From: Treponema bryantii
Lineage (GTDB): Bacteria; Spirochaetota; Spirochaetia; Treponematales; Treponemataceae
NCBI RefSeq assembly: GCF_900111035.1
Contig: NZ_FOFU01000011.1
Coordinates: forward strand, 44,161 to 108,160
DNA length: 64,000 nucleotides
Reading direction: 5' to 3'
Position 1 is the stretch's first letter, and every line of letters starts with the position of its first letter. The position numbers and the translations under genes are program-made. The notes under the pieces are model-generated. The model was given only the letters and a program-made list of their open reading frames with translations, was not told the DNA's origin and made no database searches. Positions 1 through 9,597 of the stretch are shown piece by piece.

Positions 1-1
1 A

Positions 2-1246
2 GATACAATCTGTGTTGTAACAGATGAAAAGGGAAAAGACCATAAACTTAAAATGGCATTCAAGTGGCCTGTAAAACGTGCCGTAGACTGCTATGCTGAG
101 CGTCTTGCTCCATCTGAGCCAATGGTAACACAGGTTCGTCTTATCGATACATTCTATCCAGTATCTAAGGGTGGTACATATTGTATTCCAGGCCCATTCG
201 GTGCCGGTAAGACTGTACTTCAGCATACAACATCACGTAACGCCGACGTTGATATCGTAATCATCGCTGCCTGCGGTGAACGTGCGGGTGAAGTTGTAGA
301 AACAATTAAAGAGTTCCCTGAGTTGAAGGACCCACGTACAGGCCGTTCTCTTATGGAAAGAACAATCATCATTTGTAACACATCTTCTATGCCTGTAGCT
401 TCCCGCGAAGCTTCAGTTTATACATCTGTTACACTTGCTGAATATTACCGCCAGATGGGCTTACACGTATTGCTCCTTGCAGACTCAACTTCCCGCTGGG
501 CACAGGCTCTCCGTGAAATGTCTGGACGTCTTGAAGAGATTCCTGGAGAAGAAGCATTCCCTGCTTACCTCGAATCTTATATCGCAGCCTTCTACGAGCG
601 CGCTGGTATCGTAAAACTCCGCGACGGAAACATCGGATCTGTAACAATTGGTGGTACAGTATCTCCTGCCGGTGGTAACTTTGAAGAGCCTGTAACTCAG
701 GCAACACTGAAGGTAGTAGGTGCCTTCCACGGACTTTCACGTGAACGTTCAGATGCACGTAAGTATCCTGCAATTGACCCAATCATTTCATGGTCAAAAT
801 ATAAATCAGTTATCCGCGAAGATTGGGTAGCTTATGCACGCAAGGTATTCCTTAGCGGTGTTGAAGTAAACCAGATGATGAAGGTAGTAGGTGAAGAAGG
901 TACAACAACCGAAGATTACATCGAATACCTCAAGAGCGAATTCCTTGATGCAGTATATATGCAGCAGAACTCATTCGACGAAATTGATGCTGCTGTAAGC
1001 GTTGAACGCCAGCAGTATACTTTCGCAAAGGTTCTTAAGGTTCTTGGTTCAGATTTTGAACTTGCTGATAAAGATTCTGCACGCAACTTCTTCAACCAGA
1101 TGAGACAGAAGTTTATCGACTGGAACTACTCACTCTGGAAGAGCGATAAGTTCAAGAAAGCAGAAAAAGATGTTGACGCTCACTTTGCTTCTGCAAACGG
1201 TAAAGTACGCGACGAAGTAAGCGCAATGCTTAAGGATGGTGAGTAA
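2..1246 (+). CDS. atpA: V-type ATP synthase catalytic subunit A (5' truncated by window edge)
   Basis: Catalytic subunit of the V1 head, which binds and hydrolyses or makes ATP at the A/B interface. The reading frame is open from base 2, so the gene enters from the left. About 414 residues are visible, and the N-terminal barrel of the roughly 590-residue family is missing. The P-loop GPFGAGKT lies at bases 193-216, followed by the A-subunit run [17 protein letters not shown]. The Met at base 53 is internal: the codons before it read as normal subunit A. The stop TAA overlaps the ATG of the next gene by one base, so A and B are translationally coupled. The family is certain; only the start is lost. 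Confidence 0.97.
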   Translation, partial: DTICVVTDEKGKDHKLKMAFKWPVKRAVDCYAERLAPSEPMVTQVRLIDTFYPVSKGGTYCIPGPFGAGKTVLQHTTSRNADVDIVIIAACGERAGEVVETIKEFPELKDPRTGRSLMERTIIICNTSSMPVASREASVYTSVTLAEYYRQMGLHVLLLADSTSRWAQALREMSGRLEEIPGEEAFPAYLESYIAAFYERAGIVKLRDGNIGSVTIGGTVSPAGGNFEEPVTQATLKVVGAFHGLSRERSDARKYPAIDPIISWSKYKSVIREDWVAYARKVFLSGVEVNQMMKVVGEEGTTTEDYIEYLKSEFLDAVYMQQNSFDEIDAAVSVERQQYTFAKVLKVLGSDFELADKDSARNFFNQMRQKFIDWNYSLWKSDKFKKAEKDVDAHFASANGKVRDEVSAMLKDGE

Positions 1247-2541
1247 TGAACAAAGTATATAGTAAGATTGAATCCATCGTCGGAAGCGTTATTACCGTAA
1301 AGGCAGACAATGTTGCATACGGTGAGCTTGCCGAAATTGAAACACGCTTTGGTAAATCACTTGCCGAAGTAAATAAAATCGAAGGTGATGTAGTATCACT
1401 TCAGGTATTTGCCGGAGGACGCGGTATTTCTACCGGAGACCACATTAAGTTCCTTGGACATCAGATGGAAGTTTCTTTCTCTGATGATTTGCTTGGACGT
1501 ATCTTCAACGGTTCAGCACAGCCACGTGACAATGGTCCGGCTCTTACAGACTGTCTTGTTACAATTGGTGGTCCTTCAGTAAACCCTTCAAAACGTATCA
1601 TGGCTCGCCGTATGATTCGTACTGGTATTCCAATGATTGATATGTTTAACACACTGGTTGTATCACAGAAGCTGCCTATCTTCTCAATTTCTGGTGAACC
1701 TTATAACCAGCTGCTTGCACGTATCGCCATGCAGGCTGAAGTTGACGTAATCGTTCTTGGTGGTATGGGTCTTAAATACGACGACTATCTTTACTTCAAA
1801 AAGACACTGGAAGACGGTGGCGCTTTGAGCAAGACTGTAATGTTCATGCACACAGCCGCTGACCCTACAGTAGAATGTCAGAAGATTCCTGACCTTTCTC
1901 TTGCAGTTGCAGAGCAGTTCGCTCTAAAGGGAAAGGATGTTCTGGTTCTTCTTACAGATATGACAAACTTTGCTGACTCAATGAAGGAAATTGCCATTAC
2001 ACAGGAACAGGTTCCTTCTAACCGTGGTTACCCTGGAGACTTGTACTCACAGCTCGCTGCACGCTACGAAAAAGCCGTAGACTTTGATAGCGCAGGTTCT
2101 GTAACAATTCTTGCAGTTACTACAATGCCTGGTGATGACGTTACTCACCCGGTTCCAGATAACACAGGATACATCACAGAAGGTCAGTACTACCTCAAGG
2201 GTGGACGTATTGAGCCGTTCGGTTCTCTTTCTCGTTTGAAGCAGAACGTAAACGGAAGTACTCGCAGCGACCACCGTGCTCTTATGGATGGTATGATCCG
2301 TCTTTATTCAAACTACAAAGATACACTCGAAAAGAAATCTATGGGTTTCAATATGAGTAAGTGGGATGAAAAACTTCTTACATATGGAAAGAAGTTCGAA
2401 GACGGTATGATGGATCTTTCAAAGAACATTTCTCTGGAAGATGCTCTCGACCTCGGCTGGAAGATTCTGGCTGAATGCTTTGATCCGGAAGAAACCGGCT
2501 TGAAGTCATCATTGATTGACGAATACTGGCCTAAGAAATAG
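1246..2541 (+). CDS. atpB: V-type ATP synthase subunit B
   Basis: Non-catalytic nucleotide-binding subunit that alternates with A in the V1 hexamer. The 431 residues match the usual length of bacterial B subunits. As expected for this subunit, the P-loop position is degenerate ([15 protein letters not shown]), while the rest of the RecA-like core is intact, for example the [18 protein letters not shown] and [15 protein letters not shown] segments. The start ATG shares one base with the atpA stop. The next gene follows 9 bases later, within one V-ATPase operon. Confidence 0.97.
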   Translation: MNKVYSKIESIVGSVITVKADNVAYGELAEIETRFGKSLAEVNKIEGDVVSLQVFAGGRGISTGDHIKFLGHQMEVSFSDDLLGRIFNGSAQPRDNGPALTDCLVTIGGPSVNPSKRIMARRMIRTGIPMIDMFNTLVVSQKLPIFSISGEPYNQLLARIAMQAEVDVIVLGGMGLKYDDYLYFKKTLEDGGALSKTVMFMHTAADPTVECQKIPDLSLAVAEQFALKGKDVLVLLTDMTNFADSMKEIAITQEQVPSNRGYPGDLYSQLAARYEKAVDFDSAGSVTILAVTTMPGDDVTHPVPDNTGYITEGQYYLKGGRIEPFGSLSRLKQNVNGSTRSDHRALMDGMIRLYSNYKDTLEKKSMGFNMSKWDEKLLTYGKKFEDGMMDLSKNISLEDALDLGWKILAECFDPEETGLKSSLIDEYWPKK

Positions 2542-2550
2542 GGGTAGCGC

Positions 2551-3174
2551 ATGGCAAAGATTAAGCTGACAAAAAATGAGCTCAAGGTCCAGAAAGACGC
2601 GCTTAAAATGTATAAGCGTTATCTTCCTACTTTGATTCTCAAAAAACAGCAGCTTCAGACAGAAATCCGCACAATAGATGCCAAGGCTAAAGAAGTCCGT
2701 GCCGCCCGCGTTGCCCTTGAAAAAGAGTTCGAACAGTGGATTTCCGTATTCGGTGAACGTGAAGCTTTCACTCCGGATATGGTAACTGTAAAGAACATCA
2801 AAAAGGGTGTTGGAAATATAGCCGGTGTAACAATTCCGGTATATGAAGGTGCAGACTTTGGAAGAGGCGACTATGACCTTTACAAGACACCGCTGTGGAT
2901 TGATATGGCGGCCGATCGTATGGAAAAGGCGCTTTCTCTTGACCTGGAAGCAGAGGTTCTGGACGAGCAGGTAAGACTGCTAAGCCAGGAATTACGTACT
3001 ACAACACAGCGCGTAAACCTCTTTGAAAAGGTTAAGATTCCTGAAACAAAGGCTAATATCAAAAAAATCACCGTATACCTTGGTGATGAACAGGTTGCGG
3101 CCGTTGTGCGCAGTAAGATTTCAAAGAAAAAGCTGCAGGCTAAAATTGATGAAGAGATGGAGGCTGCTAAATGA
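2551..3174 (+). CDS. atpD: V-type ATP synthase subunit D
   Basis: Central-stalk subunit that turns inside the A3B3 head and couples it to the membrane rotor. The 207 residues are the family length. The N-terminal part (about 1-70) is a long Lys-rich helix starting with LTKNELKVQKDALKMYKRYLPTLILKK-type sequence, and a second long helix ends the protein, as in the two-helix coiled coil of subunit D. The stop overlaps the start of atpI by 4 bases (ATGA). A weak GGGGTAGCG ribosome-binding sequence precedes the ATG. Confidence 0.93.
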   Translation: MAKIKLTKNELKVQKDALKMYKRYLPTLILKKQQLQTEIRTIDAKAKEVRAARVALEKEFEQWISVFGEREAFTPDMVTVKNIKKGVGNIAGVTIPVYEGADFGRGDYDLYKTPLWIDMAADRMEKALSLDLEAEVLDEQVRLLSQELRTTTQRVNLFEKVKIPETKANIKKITVYLGDEQVAAVVRSKISKKKLQAKIDEEMEAAK

Positions 3175-5105
3175 TTGAACCGATGAAAAAAGTCTCTATT
3201 GTCCTTCTCAATAAGGAAAAAGAAGAGGCTCTTAAGGCTTTGAGAAGAATTGGTCTTGTTCACCTTGAAAAAATCGAGGGAGCTGGCGAAAAACTCACAG
3301 CCTTTAAAGAATATTCAAATAACGCAATGCTCACCGAGTCTATCCTCGGAGAAATTAAACTTCCTAAGCAGAAGAAAGGTTCAGCACCTTCTCTTTCAAA
3401 TGAAAAGGTAATTGAACTTTGTTCTGAGGTTGTTCAGAAAAGTGAACGCCGTAAGCAGCTTATGGAAGAGATTTCTGCTGATACTACTGAACTCGATCGA
3501 TTTGCTCTTTGGGGAAGTGTATGTATTGAAGATTTAGACTTCTTGAAGGAAAAAGGCATTGCACTTAAATTGTATGAAATCAACGCCGAAAAGTATAATC
3601 TTGTAGACCCTGATATTCAGACAATTCTCGTAAACAACGATAAAAAGACTGTACGTTTCCTTATCGTAAACGGTGGTGAAGGCAGACCTGAAAAACTCCT
3701 TCCAGAAGCATTCGAAGTTCCATATCCAAGAATTTCCACAAAACTTCTTGAAGAAGAAATTCGCCGCGATGAAAAAGAAATTGATGAGATACAGAAATTC
3801 TATGTTGAAAACGCTAAGTATGTTCCGGCAATCGCTGCGTTCAAAAAAGCTCTTGAAAGCGATATAGAATTCGAGAACGTCAATTGCGGTATGGGCTGCG
3901 AAAAGAATGGAACTGAAAATGATCTTGCATGGCTTAGCGGCTATGTACCATCTGCTGATCTTGAAGATTTCAAGCGCTGCTGTTCAGCCAATGGCTGGGC
4001 TGTTGCTTTTGCTGATCCTGAAGATGAAGATGTTGAGGTTCCAACAAAGCTTAAAAACAACAAGTTTGTAAGTTTGATTTATCCTCTTACAGACTTCCTT
4101 GGAACTGTTCCAGGCTATCATGAGTTTGATATTTCCGGCTGGTTCCTCCTGTTCTTTACAGTCTTCTTTGCAATGATTTTTGGAGACGGTGGATACGGTC
4201 TTCTTGTTGCTGCACTTACAATCATTCTAATGCTGAAAAACGCATTTACTGGAAAGAAAGTGCCTGCAGCTCTCGGACTGATTCTGCTTGTATCTTTAGC
4301 AACTGTTGTCTGGGGTGCCGTAACCTGTACATGGTTTGGAATCCCTACAGATATGCTTCCGGAATGGCTCAAAAACCTTTCTATTCCGTATATTTCTGGA
4401 GCCTATGAAGATACTAAATGGTATGTTCCTTGGAATTCAGATCCTTCTGTATATCTTACTAAAGACCAGAACCTGCAGATTTTCTGTTTCTCTCTGGCTT
4501 TAGTTCAGCTTTGCGTAGCACATATTAAAGCTGGTATAAGAAATCTTACAGATGGAAAAGGACTTAAGGTTTTGGGAGACCTCGGCTCTTTTATGCAGCT
4601 TGTAGGTATGTTCTGGATTGTTCTTGCAATGGTTGTAAATGGACAGGTATTCCCAATGCTCGGTAATATCGGTTCAATTCCGGTTGGTAAGATTGAAGTT
4701 ACTTTGATTGCTGTAGGTTTTGCAATGAGTTTTATCTTTGCAAATTACGAAGGCAGTATAGGAGCTTCTGTTCTTGAAAGCTGTAAAAATATCATTTCGG
4801 TACTTCTTGGAGTAGTAAACGTATTCAGTGATATTGTTTCATACATCCGTCTGTGGGCCGTTGGTCTTGCGGGTGCCGCAATTTCGAATACTGTAAATAC
4901 TCTTGCTGGTCCTATTCTTGGACACGCAATCCTGTTCCTGGCAGCAATAGTTCTGCTTGGATTCGGACATGGTCTGAACATGATTTTGAATGTACTTTCA
5001 GTTATCGTTCACGGTGTACGTTTGAACACTCTCGAGTTCTGTACACATATTGGAATGAGCTGGAGTGGTGTAAAGTATCAGCCGTTTGCTGATTCAAAAA
5101 ATTAG
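3171..5105 (+). CDS. atpI: V-type ATP synthase subunit I (membrane stator)
   Basis: The 644-residue membrane stator subunit, equivalent to eukaryotic subunit a. It holds the two ion half-channels against the K ring. The first half (about 1-310) is soluble and rich in charged helices. The second half carries about seven membrane segments starting near residue 320. The segment FSDIVSYIRLWAVGLAGAAIS, near residue 550, contains the Arg that family members place opposite the rotor carboxylate. The gene overlaps atpD by 4 bases and is followed by atpK after 43 bases. Confidence 0.95.
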   Translation: MIEPMKKVSIVLLNKEKEEALKALRRIGLVHLEKIEGAGEKLTAFKEYSNNAMLTESILGEIKLPKQKKGSAPSLSNEKVIELCSEVVQKSERRKQLMEEISADTTELDRFALWGSVCIEDLDFLKEKGIALKLYEINAEKYNLVDPDIQTILVNNDKKTVRFLIVNGGEGRPEKLLPEAFEVPYPRISTKLLEEEIRRDEKEIDEIQKFYVENAKYVPAIAAFKKALESDIEFENVNCGMGCEKNGTENDLAWLSGYVPSADLEDFKRCCSANGWAVAFADPEDEDVEVPTKLKNNKFVSLIYPLTDFLGTVPGYHEFDISGWFLLFFTVFFAMIFGDGGYGLLVAALTIILMLKNAFTGKKVPAALGLILLVSLATVVWGAVTCTWFGIPTDMLPEWLKNLSIPYISGAYEDTKWYVPWNSDPSVYLTKDQNLQIFCFSLALVQLCVAHIKAGIRNLTDGKGLKVLGDLGSFMQLVGMFWIVLAMVVNGQVFPMLGNIGSIPVGKIEVTLIAVGFAMSFIFANYEGSIGASVLESCKNIISVLLGVVNVFSDIVSYIRLWAVGLAGAAISNTVNTLAGPILGHAILFLAAIVLLGFGHGLNMILNVLSVIVHGVRLNTLEFCTHIGMSWSGVKYQPFADSKN

Positions 5106-5148
5106 AAATAATCCGCTGTGTGCGGATAAATAATAAGGAGAATTAATT

Positions 5149-5586
5149 ATGGATATTTTAGGTTACATCGGTGCTGCTGTTTGTATGGGTATTGCTGCTA
5201 TCGGTTCAGCAATCGGAATCGGAATTGCCGGTCAGGGCGCAATTGGTGCTTGGAAACGCTGTTACATCAATAACAAGCCGGCTCCATTCATCCTTACTGT
5301 ATTTGCAGGTGCTCCTCTTACACAGACAATTTACGGATTCCTTCTTATGAATATTGCAATGAAACCAAAGGTAGCAAGTGGTGCTATGACTCCAGGTTTC
5401 GCACTTGGTCTTGGTATTGCTTCTGGTTTGGCTATGTGTTTCTCTGCTATTGCTCAGGGAAAAGCAGGTGCTGCAGCTTCTGATGCTCTTGGTGAAACTG
5501 GAAAAGGTTTTGCTCAGTACATCATGGTTGTTGGTCTTTGTGAGTCTGTTGCTTTGTTCGCTATGGTATTCTCGTTAATTGCTTAA
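5149..5586 (+). CDS. atpK: V-type ATP synthase subunit K (membrane rotor)
   Basis: A 145-residue rotor proteolipid with four predicted membrane helices, a duplicated c-subunit fold. Helix 2 has the motif APLTQTIYGF (T58, Q59) and helix 4 has CESVALFA with the ion-carrying Glu at E132. Q103 lies in AIAQGKAGAAA. These positions line up with the side-chain Na+ ligands of Enterococcus hirae NtpK, which suggests sodium coupling (inference from motif alignment by eye). A clear Shine-Dalgarno AAGGAG lies 8 bases before the ATG. This is the last gene of the V-ATPase operon. Confidence 0.95.
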   Translation: MDILGYIGAAVCMGIAAIGSAIGIGIAGQGAIGAWKRCYINNKPAPFILTVFAGAPLTQTIYGFLLMNIAMKPKVASGAMTPGFALGLGIASGLAMCFSAIAQGKAGAAASDALGETGKGFAQYIMVVGLCESVALFAMVFSLIA

Positions 5587-5602
5587 ATAACAGAGATTTT
5601 AT

Positions 5603-5765
5603 CCTTCAAACAAAAAAATCTGCGGGTCCCAGCGACGGTGAAAAAGTGAATAGGAATCCTCCCAGGTTTCCCACGCAAAAATCTTGCTTCGCTCGATTTT
5701 TTGCGTAACCTGGGTCCCTCCTTTCCCTTTTTCCCCTGCGTCCCACAGATTTTTTTGTTTGAAGG
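5603..5765. repeat. Nested imperfect palindrome with perfect 20-base outer arms
   Basis: The 20 bases at 5603-5622 are the exact reverse complement of 5746-5765. Inside lies a second hairpin: CCCAGGTT at 5661-5668 pairs with AACCTGGG at 5707-5714, and ACGCAAAAATC pairs with GATTTTTTGCGT closer in. The whole could fold into one long stem on either strand. It sits between atpK and the operon terminator and has no convincing coding content. It could be a small non-autonomous mobile repeat or a transcript 3' structure. Confidence 0.75.
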
Positions 5766-5789
5766 CAAGTATCGTTTAATTATCTTTTT

Positions 5790-5828
5790 ACACCATATCT
5801 CACTTATTGAGATATGGTGTTTTTGTTT
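5790..5828 (+). terminator. Rho-independent terminator of the V-ATPase operon
   Basis: A perfect 13-base stem, ACACCATATCTCA / TGAGATATGGTGT, with a 5-base loop, followed by TTTTGTTT. It ends transcription from the ATPase operon just before the ispG promoter. Confidence 0.9.
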
Positions 5829-5837
5829 ATTAACCGT

Positions 5838-5843
5838 TATAAT
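5838..5843 (+). promoter_or_regulatory. -10 box of ispG, 7 bases before the ATG
   Basis: TATAAT matches the sigma70 consensus and ends 7 bases before the start codon. There is no Shine-Dalgarno between it and the ATG. No good -35 box is seen, since that region overlaps the terminator tail. The expected transcript starts at or next to the ATG. Confidence 0.5.
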
Positions 5844-5850
5844 TAAAATT

Positions 5851-6939
5851 ATGAAAACAAAAGAAGTTGCCTTGGGTGGTAAGGGCGTTACTAATAGAAT
5901 AATAATCGGTGGGGATAATCCTGTTACTGTGCAGACTATGTGGAAGGAGGGGATAACTGACCTTGCTTCTAATAATGATAAATTGGAAAGAATACTTCGT
6001 GAGCTTAATGATCTTAAGCTGATGGGGTGTGATATTGTTCGGTTTGCAGTGCCTGATGTAGAAAGTGCTCAGGGGCTTTGTCTTATTGCTGAACGAACTC
6101 CTATGCCGCTGGTGGCTGATATACATTTTGATTATACACTGGCTCTGGAATGTCTTAAGGGGAACGTTGCTGCCATTCGTATAAATCCGGGAAATATCGG
6201 TTCAGTTGAAAATACCCGTAAAGTTGTAGAAGCCTGCCGTGAAAATGGAGCTGCTATTCGTATTGGTATTAACAGCGGAAGTCTTCCTCAGGATTTGCAG
6301 AAGCAGATTGCTGCAGGTGAGATTACACGTGCTCAGGGGCTTTGTGAAACTGCTGTACGCGAGGCTGCTGTATTTGAAGACCTTAAGTTTGATCAGTATG
6401 TTGTGAGCATGAAGTCTTCAGATGTTAACGAAACTATACAGTGTAATAAATTTTATGCAGAAAAATATAATAATCCGCTGCATCTGGGTGTAACAGAAGC
6501 GGGGCCTCTTATCGGCGGACTTGTAAAATCTTCAATTGCATTTTCGACTCTTTTAGCTCAGGGAATTGGTGATACAATCCGTGTAAGTCTTTCTTCTTCT
6601 GCAGAAAACGAAGTAATTGCCGGTGTAAATATTCTTAAAGAATGTGGAAAACGTGCAGGTGGAGTTACTCTTGTAAGTTGTCCGCGATGTGGCCGCATTG
6701 GTTTTGATGTTCATTCATTTGTAGACCGCTGGCAGAAAAAACTTATGGCTATGGATAAGGACATTACAGTTGCAGTTATGGGCTGTGTTGTAAACGGACC
6801 TGGAGAAGGCCGTCACGCAGATCTTGGAATAGCAGGAACAGCAGATAAAGCAATAATCTTCAAAAAAGGTAAAATAGTACGAACGATTGATGCAAAAGAT
6901 GCCGATAAAGTATTTGAGGAAGAATTGAAATCTTTATGA
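5851..6939 (+). CDS. ispG: 4-hydroxy-3-methylbut-2-en-1-yl diphosphate synthase (ispG/gcpE)
   Basis: Iron-sulfur enzyme of the MEP isoprenoid pathway that converts methylerythritol cyclodiphosphate to HMBPP. The 362 residues fit the short bacterial form. The N-terminus has VTVQTMWKEGITD, and the cluster cysteines lie in SCPRCGR and VMGCVVNGPGEGRHADLGIAG. The frame is open 150 bases further upstream, but that part crosses the terminator, so I start at 5851 (MKTKEVALGG). dxr of the same pathway lies at 49.5-50.6 kb. The stop overlaps the next start by 4 bases. Confidence 0.96.
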   Translation: MKTKEVALGGKGVTNRIIIGGDNPVTVQTMWKEGITDLASNNDKLERILRELNDLKLMGCDIVRFAVPDVESAQGLCLIAERTPMPLVADIHFDYTLALECLKGNVAAIRINPGNIGSVENTRKVVEACRENGAAIRIGINSGSLPQDLQKQIAAGEITRAQGLCETAVREAAVFEDLKFDQYVVSMKSSDVNETIQCNKFYAEKYNNPLHLGVTEAGPLIGGLVKSSIAFSTLLAQGIGDTIRVSLSSSAENEVIAGVNILKECGKRAGGVTLVSCPRCGRIGFDVHSFVDRWQKKLMAMDKDITVAVMGCVVNGPGEGRHADLGIAGTADKAIIFKKGKIVRTIDAKDADKVFEEELKSL

Positions 6940-8033
6940 AGAAAACTGTATTATTTTTTATTTTTTCAGCTTTGTGTTTTTCTCTTTTTTCTGCAGATAA
7001 AAAAGCAAAACTGGATGAAAGTGTAGAAGCATATAGAAATGCAATTGAGGCTATGGATGCACTCGATTATGGAAAAGCCTTAAAATATTCTGAAGATGCT
7101 ATTTTATACAGAAAACAACGCATTGAAAAACAAATCAATACAGTAAAGAATTCTCTTTCTGCAAAACGTGTGCAGGCAGCAGGAGATCATTTTGATCCTG
7201 TTCTTACAGTCCTAGAAAACAGAAAGGAATATGAAACAGCCGACATTATAAAATACTATATCAAAAAGAAGGGAAAGGATTATTTTGATAATTCGGTAAA
7301 TAATCTTTTGATATATCTTGAAAGCTCAAAAGCTTTCCCAGAAGCCCACAAATTAATAGGAGATATTTATAAACTTGAAGGTGAATATAAATTCGCCGAA
7401 GACTATTATCTCATGGCTCTGGATAAAGCTGATGTTTTGGATATTCCAGATGAAAAGTATGAAATTCTGTACATGCTGGCAGAAATCAGTCGTCTTGAGG
7501 ATGATACAGCTAAGATGGAATTAAGACTTATGAATATTCTTGCAGAAGATAAAAATTATAAAGATGCTGCACTAAAGCGTTCCATGATAGGTACAATTTC
7601 TGCTAACAAGAATGATTCAATGACTAAGTTTTTTAATCTATATCGTGCAAATTCATATAATTGTATTGATGCATATAACCAGCTGGCAGAATATTATCAT
7701 GAAGCAAACAGAAATGATAAAGCTTTGGAATTTGCAGCACTTGCAGCTATTACAAGTTTAACAAGAATAAATGAGATTCTTATTTCGCGTAATTCAATTT
7801 ATGAATATGAGAATATTGAAGGCTTTATGCAGGAAGCTTCATATTATCAGGATATTATTGAATGGGGAAATAAGAATTCAGCATGGAAGAGTTTTAATAT
7901 TCTTGCAAGTTATTCAACAGAAGCAGGCTATAAAAACTTTTCAAAAGCTCTGTTAAGAGTTATTGCAAGATATACCCCAGAAACATACTGGCAGCGTGAT
8001 GCTGTGCTTCAGCTTGAACACATGACTGATTAG
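6936..8033 (+). CDS. Secreted TPR-like repeat protein, function unknown
   Basis: 365 residues with a signal peptide (about 1-20, ending LFSA). The rest is helical, with repeat-like pairs such as AHKLIGDIYKLEGEYKFAEDYYLMAL and DAYNQLAEYYHEANRNDKALEFAALAA that look like tetratricopeptide repeats. It overlaps ispG by 4 bases (ATGA), so the two are probably co-transcribed. A periplasmic adaptor or scaffold role is likely, but I do not recognise a named family. Confidence 0.75.
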   Translation: MKKTVLFFIFSALCFSLFSADKKAKLDESVEAYRNAIEAMDALDYGKALKYSEDAILYRKQRIEKQINTVKNSLSAKRVQAAGDHFDPVLTVLENRKEYETADIIKYYIKKKGKDYFDNSVNNLLIYLESSKAFPEAHKLIGDIYKLEGEYKFAEDYYLMALDKADVLDIPDEKYEILYMLAEISRLEDDTAKMELRLMNILAEDKNYKDAALKRSMIGTISANKNDSMTKFFNLYRANSYNCIDAYNQLAEYYHEANRNDKALEFAALAAITSLTRINEILISRNSIYEYENIEGFMQEASYYQDIIEWGNKNSAWKSFNILASYSTEAGYKNFSKALLRVIARYTPETYWQRDAVLQLEHMTD

Positions 8034-8042
8034 TATTTTGAT

Positions 8043-8074
8043 TATTGGATTAGAAATGATGTCCTAATCCAATA
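8043..8074. terminator. Hairpin between convergent genes
   Basis: TATTGGATTAG at 8043-8053 pairs perfectly with CTAATCCAATA at 8064-8074 around a 10-base loop. It straddles the ends of two convergent genes and overlaps the last codons of the minus-strand gene. The T-runs are weak on both sides, so it may terminate poorly or mainly protect 3' ends. Confidence 0.5.
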
Positions 8075-9594
8075 CTGATTTCTTTATTATGAAGAAGTCC
8101 TTTTATCACATTTCTTTCTGAAATAGCACTCTTTACATCAAATCCAATACTTCCACGAATTGTAAAACTTGACCATTTATATGGATAAACAAGAACTTCC
8201 ATACCACAGCAGATTAAAGAGTCTGTCTGTAATGGAAGAGCTCTGTCCCTATAGATTGCAATATCCATAAATGGAGAGAACTGCATATCAAAATTAATTA
8301 AATCATGCTTAAAATGTGTAGTAACTATATTAATTGGGAAATCAAAGTTCATAACAATTGCAGTTGATGTTGTATATGATGGAGATTTATTTCCAAAATA
8401 TGTATCATCAGGTACACCGCGAATTCTACTTCCGATTTTTTCACCATATCCGCTTTCAGAACTGTCATAAAGCTTAGAAGGAGTAAGATTAAAATACGTA
8501 AATGCGTATAAATCTACAGCAATTCCAATTGAATCAAAATAATCTCTGTCTTCAAGTTTTATGAAATTAAAATACTGGCCTTCGATAGATACAGAAGGAG
8601 ACCATTCTTTGCGATAGAAGTTATATGGCCATGAATTAGAAAGACTCCATGAATATCCCTGTCTGTAATTTCCTTTCCAGTTGATATTTGAATTATAAAG
8701 TTTATGAGAGAATGAAATAGCAGGTCCTTGTAAATCGGAATTGTATTCATCAATACCATTTAAATCATAATTAATACCAAAATTTACAGATGGTGTATAA
8801 GTAAGATATGTATAGTTCTTGAACTTATATAATGATATAGGTGTTGAAAAGTTTATATCGTTCTTAAAATAGATCTCATCATCATAAATAATGTAATCAT
8901 TTTCTCCAATACAATATTGATATACTTCAAGATTTAAAGAAATTTTATCAAATGGAAGAACAGTCTTTAAACCAGTCTTTACATTCCATTCAGGATGAGA
9001 ATCACCAAAAGTAAAGTCTATAGTATGATCATTTACCCAGGTTAAATTAAAAGGACCAGCCTTAAAAGGGTAGTCATAAGAAATATTGAATCCTGGCGAA
9101 AATGTCCAGAATCCTTGTGATTTGTCTTTTTTAATTTCGATATTGAAATCAGAAGTTAAAGGATTCATAGTTCCAAGGAAGTTAGTATCCTTAGCTTTGA
9201 TTTTTGGAGTAATCTTTGTAAGAGTTGAGTCATCCTTGAAGTTTGCATAAGGAACAGCAAGGAAGTGATTAGAATCTACAACAGAAACAATAACATTTAT
9301 TAAAACAAAGCCGTCATCTGTACTGGCTTTTTCCCAGCTTACATCAATTTCTTCGAAGAAGCGTGAATTTTTAAGCTGCTGATGATAATTCTCGAGATAA
9401 GCTTCAAGCTCTTCATCATTAAAAATAGTTTTTTTATCCAGCGGATAATTTCTTTCAATGCTGCTGGCTTTTGTAGTAGTTAATTTAAAATTGCCCTTTG
9501 TGTTATAAATGCCTTTTGCAATCTTATAATTTTCAGAATAAATAAATGGTACTGTTAAAAGTAATCCAAGGATAATAGCAGTAAGTTTTTTCAT
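8050..9594 (-). CDS. Outer-membrane beta-barrel protein with POTRA-like N-terminal domain
   Basis: 514 residues with a signal peptide (about 1-20, TVPFIYS). Residues about 60-125 resemble a POTRA module: a helix with ELEAYLENYHQQLKNSRFFEEIDV, then strands. From about 125 on, alternating aromatic and polar strands fit a beta-barrel, and the chain ends in GLGHHF with a C-terminal Phe, the usual signal for the Bam machinery. This suggests a BamA/TamA-superfamily relative. It is the last gene behind wbaP (3-base gap), so it may serve surface-polymer export or anchoring. Function is inferred only. Confidence 0.65.
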   Translation of the reverse strand: MKKLTAIILGLLLTVPFIYSENYKIAKGIYNTKGNFKLTTTKASSIERNYPLDKKTIFNDEELEAYLENYHQQLKNSRFFEEIDVSWEKASTDDGFVLINVIVSVVDSNHFLAVPYANFKDDSTLTKITPKIKAKDTNFLGTMNPLTSDFNIEIKKDKSQGFWTFSPGFNISYDYPFKAGPFNLTWVNDHTIDFTFGDSHPEWNVKTGLKTVLPFDKISLNLEVYQYCIGENDYIIYDDEIYFKNDINFSTPISLYKFKNYTYLTYTPSVNFGINYDLNGIDEYNSDLQGPAISFSHKLYNSNINWKGNYRQGYSWSLSNSWPYNFYRKEWSPSVSIEGQYFNFIKLEDRDYFDSIGIAVDLYAFTYFNLTPSKLYDSSESGYGEKIGSRIRGVPDDTYFGNKSPSYTTSTAIVMNFDFPINIVTTHFKHDLINFDMQFSPFMDIAIYRDRALPLQTDSLICCGMEVLVYPYKWSSFTIRGSIGFDVKSAISERNVIKGLLHNKEISIGLGHHF

Positions 9595-9597
9595 TTT

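Noticed and set aside
429..782. Open frames antisense to atpA
   Set aside because: They are shadows of a conserved catalytic subunit, with no family resemblance.
5701..5850. Upstream extension of ispG
   Set aside because: It would cross the palindrome and the V-ATPase terminator and has no match to IspG; the family start fits 5851.
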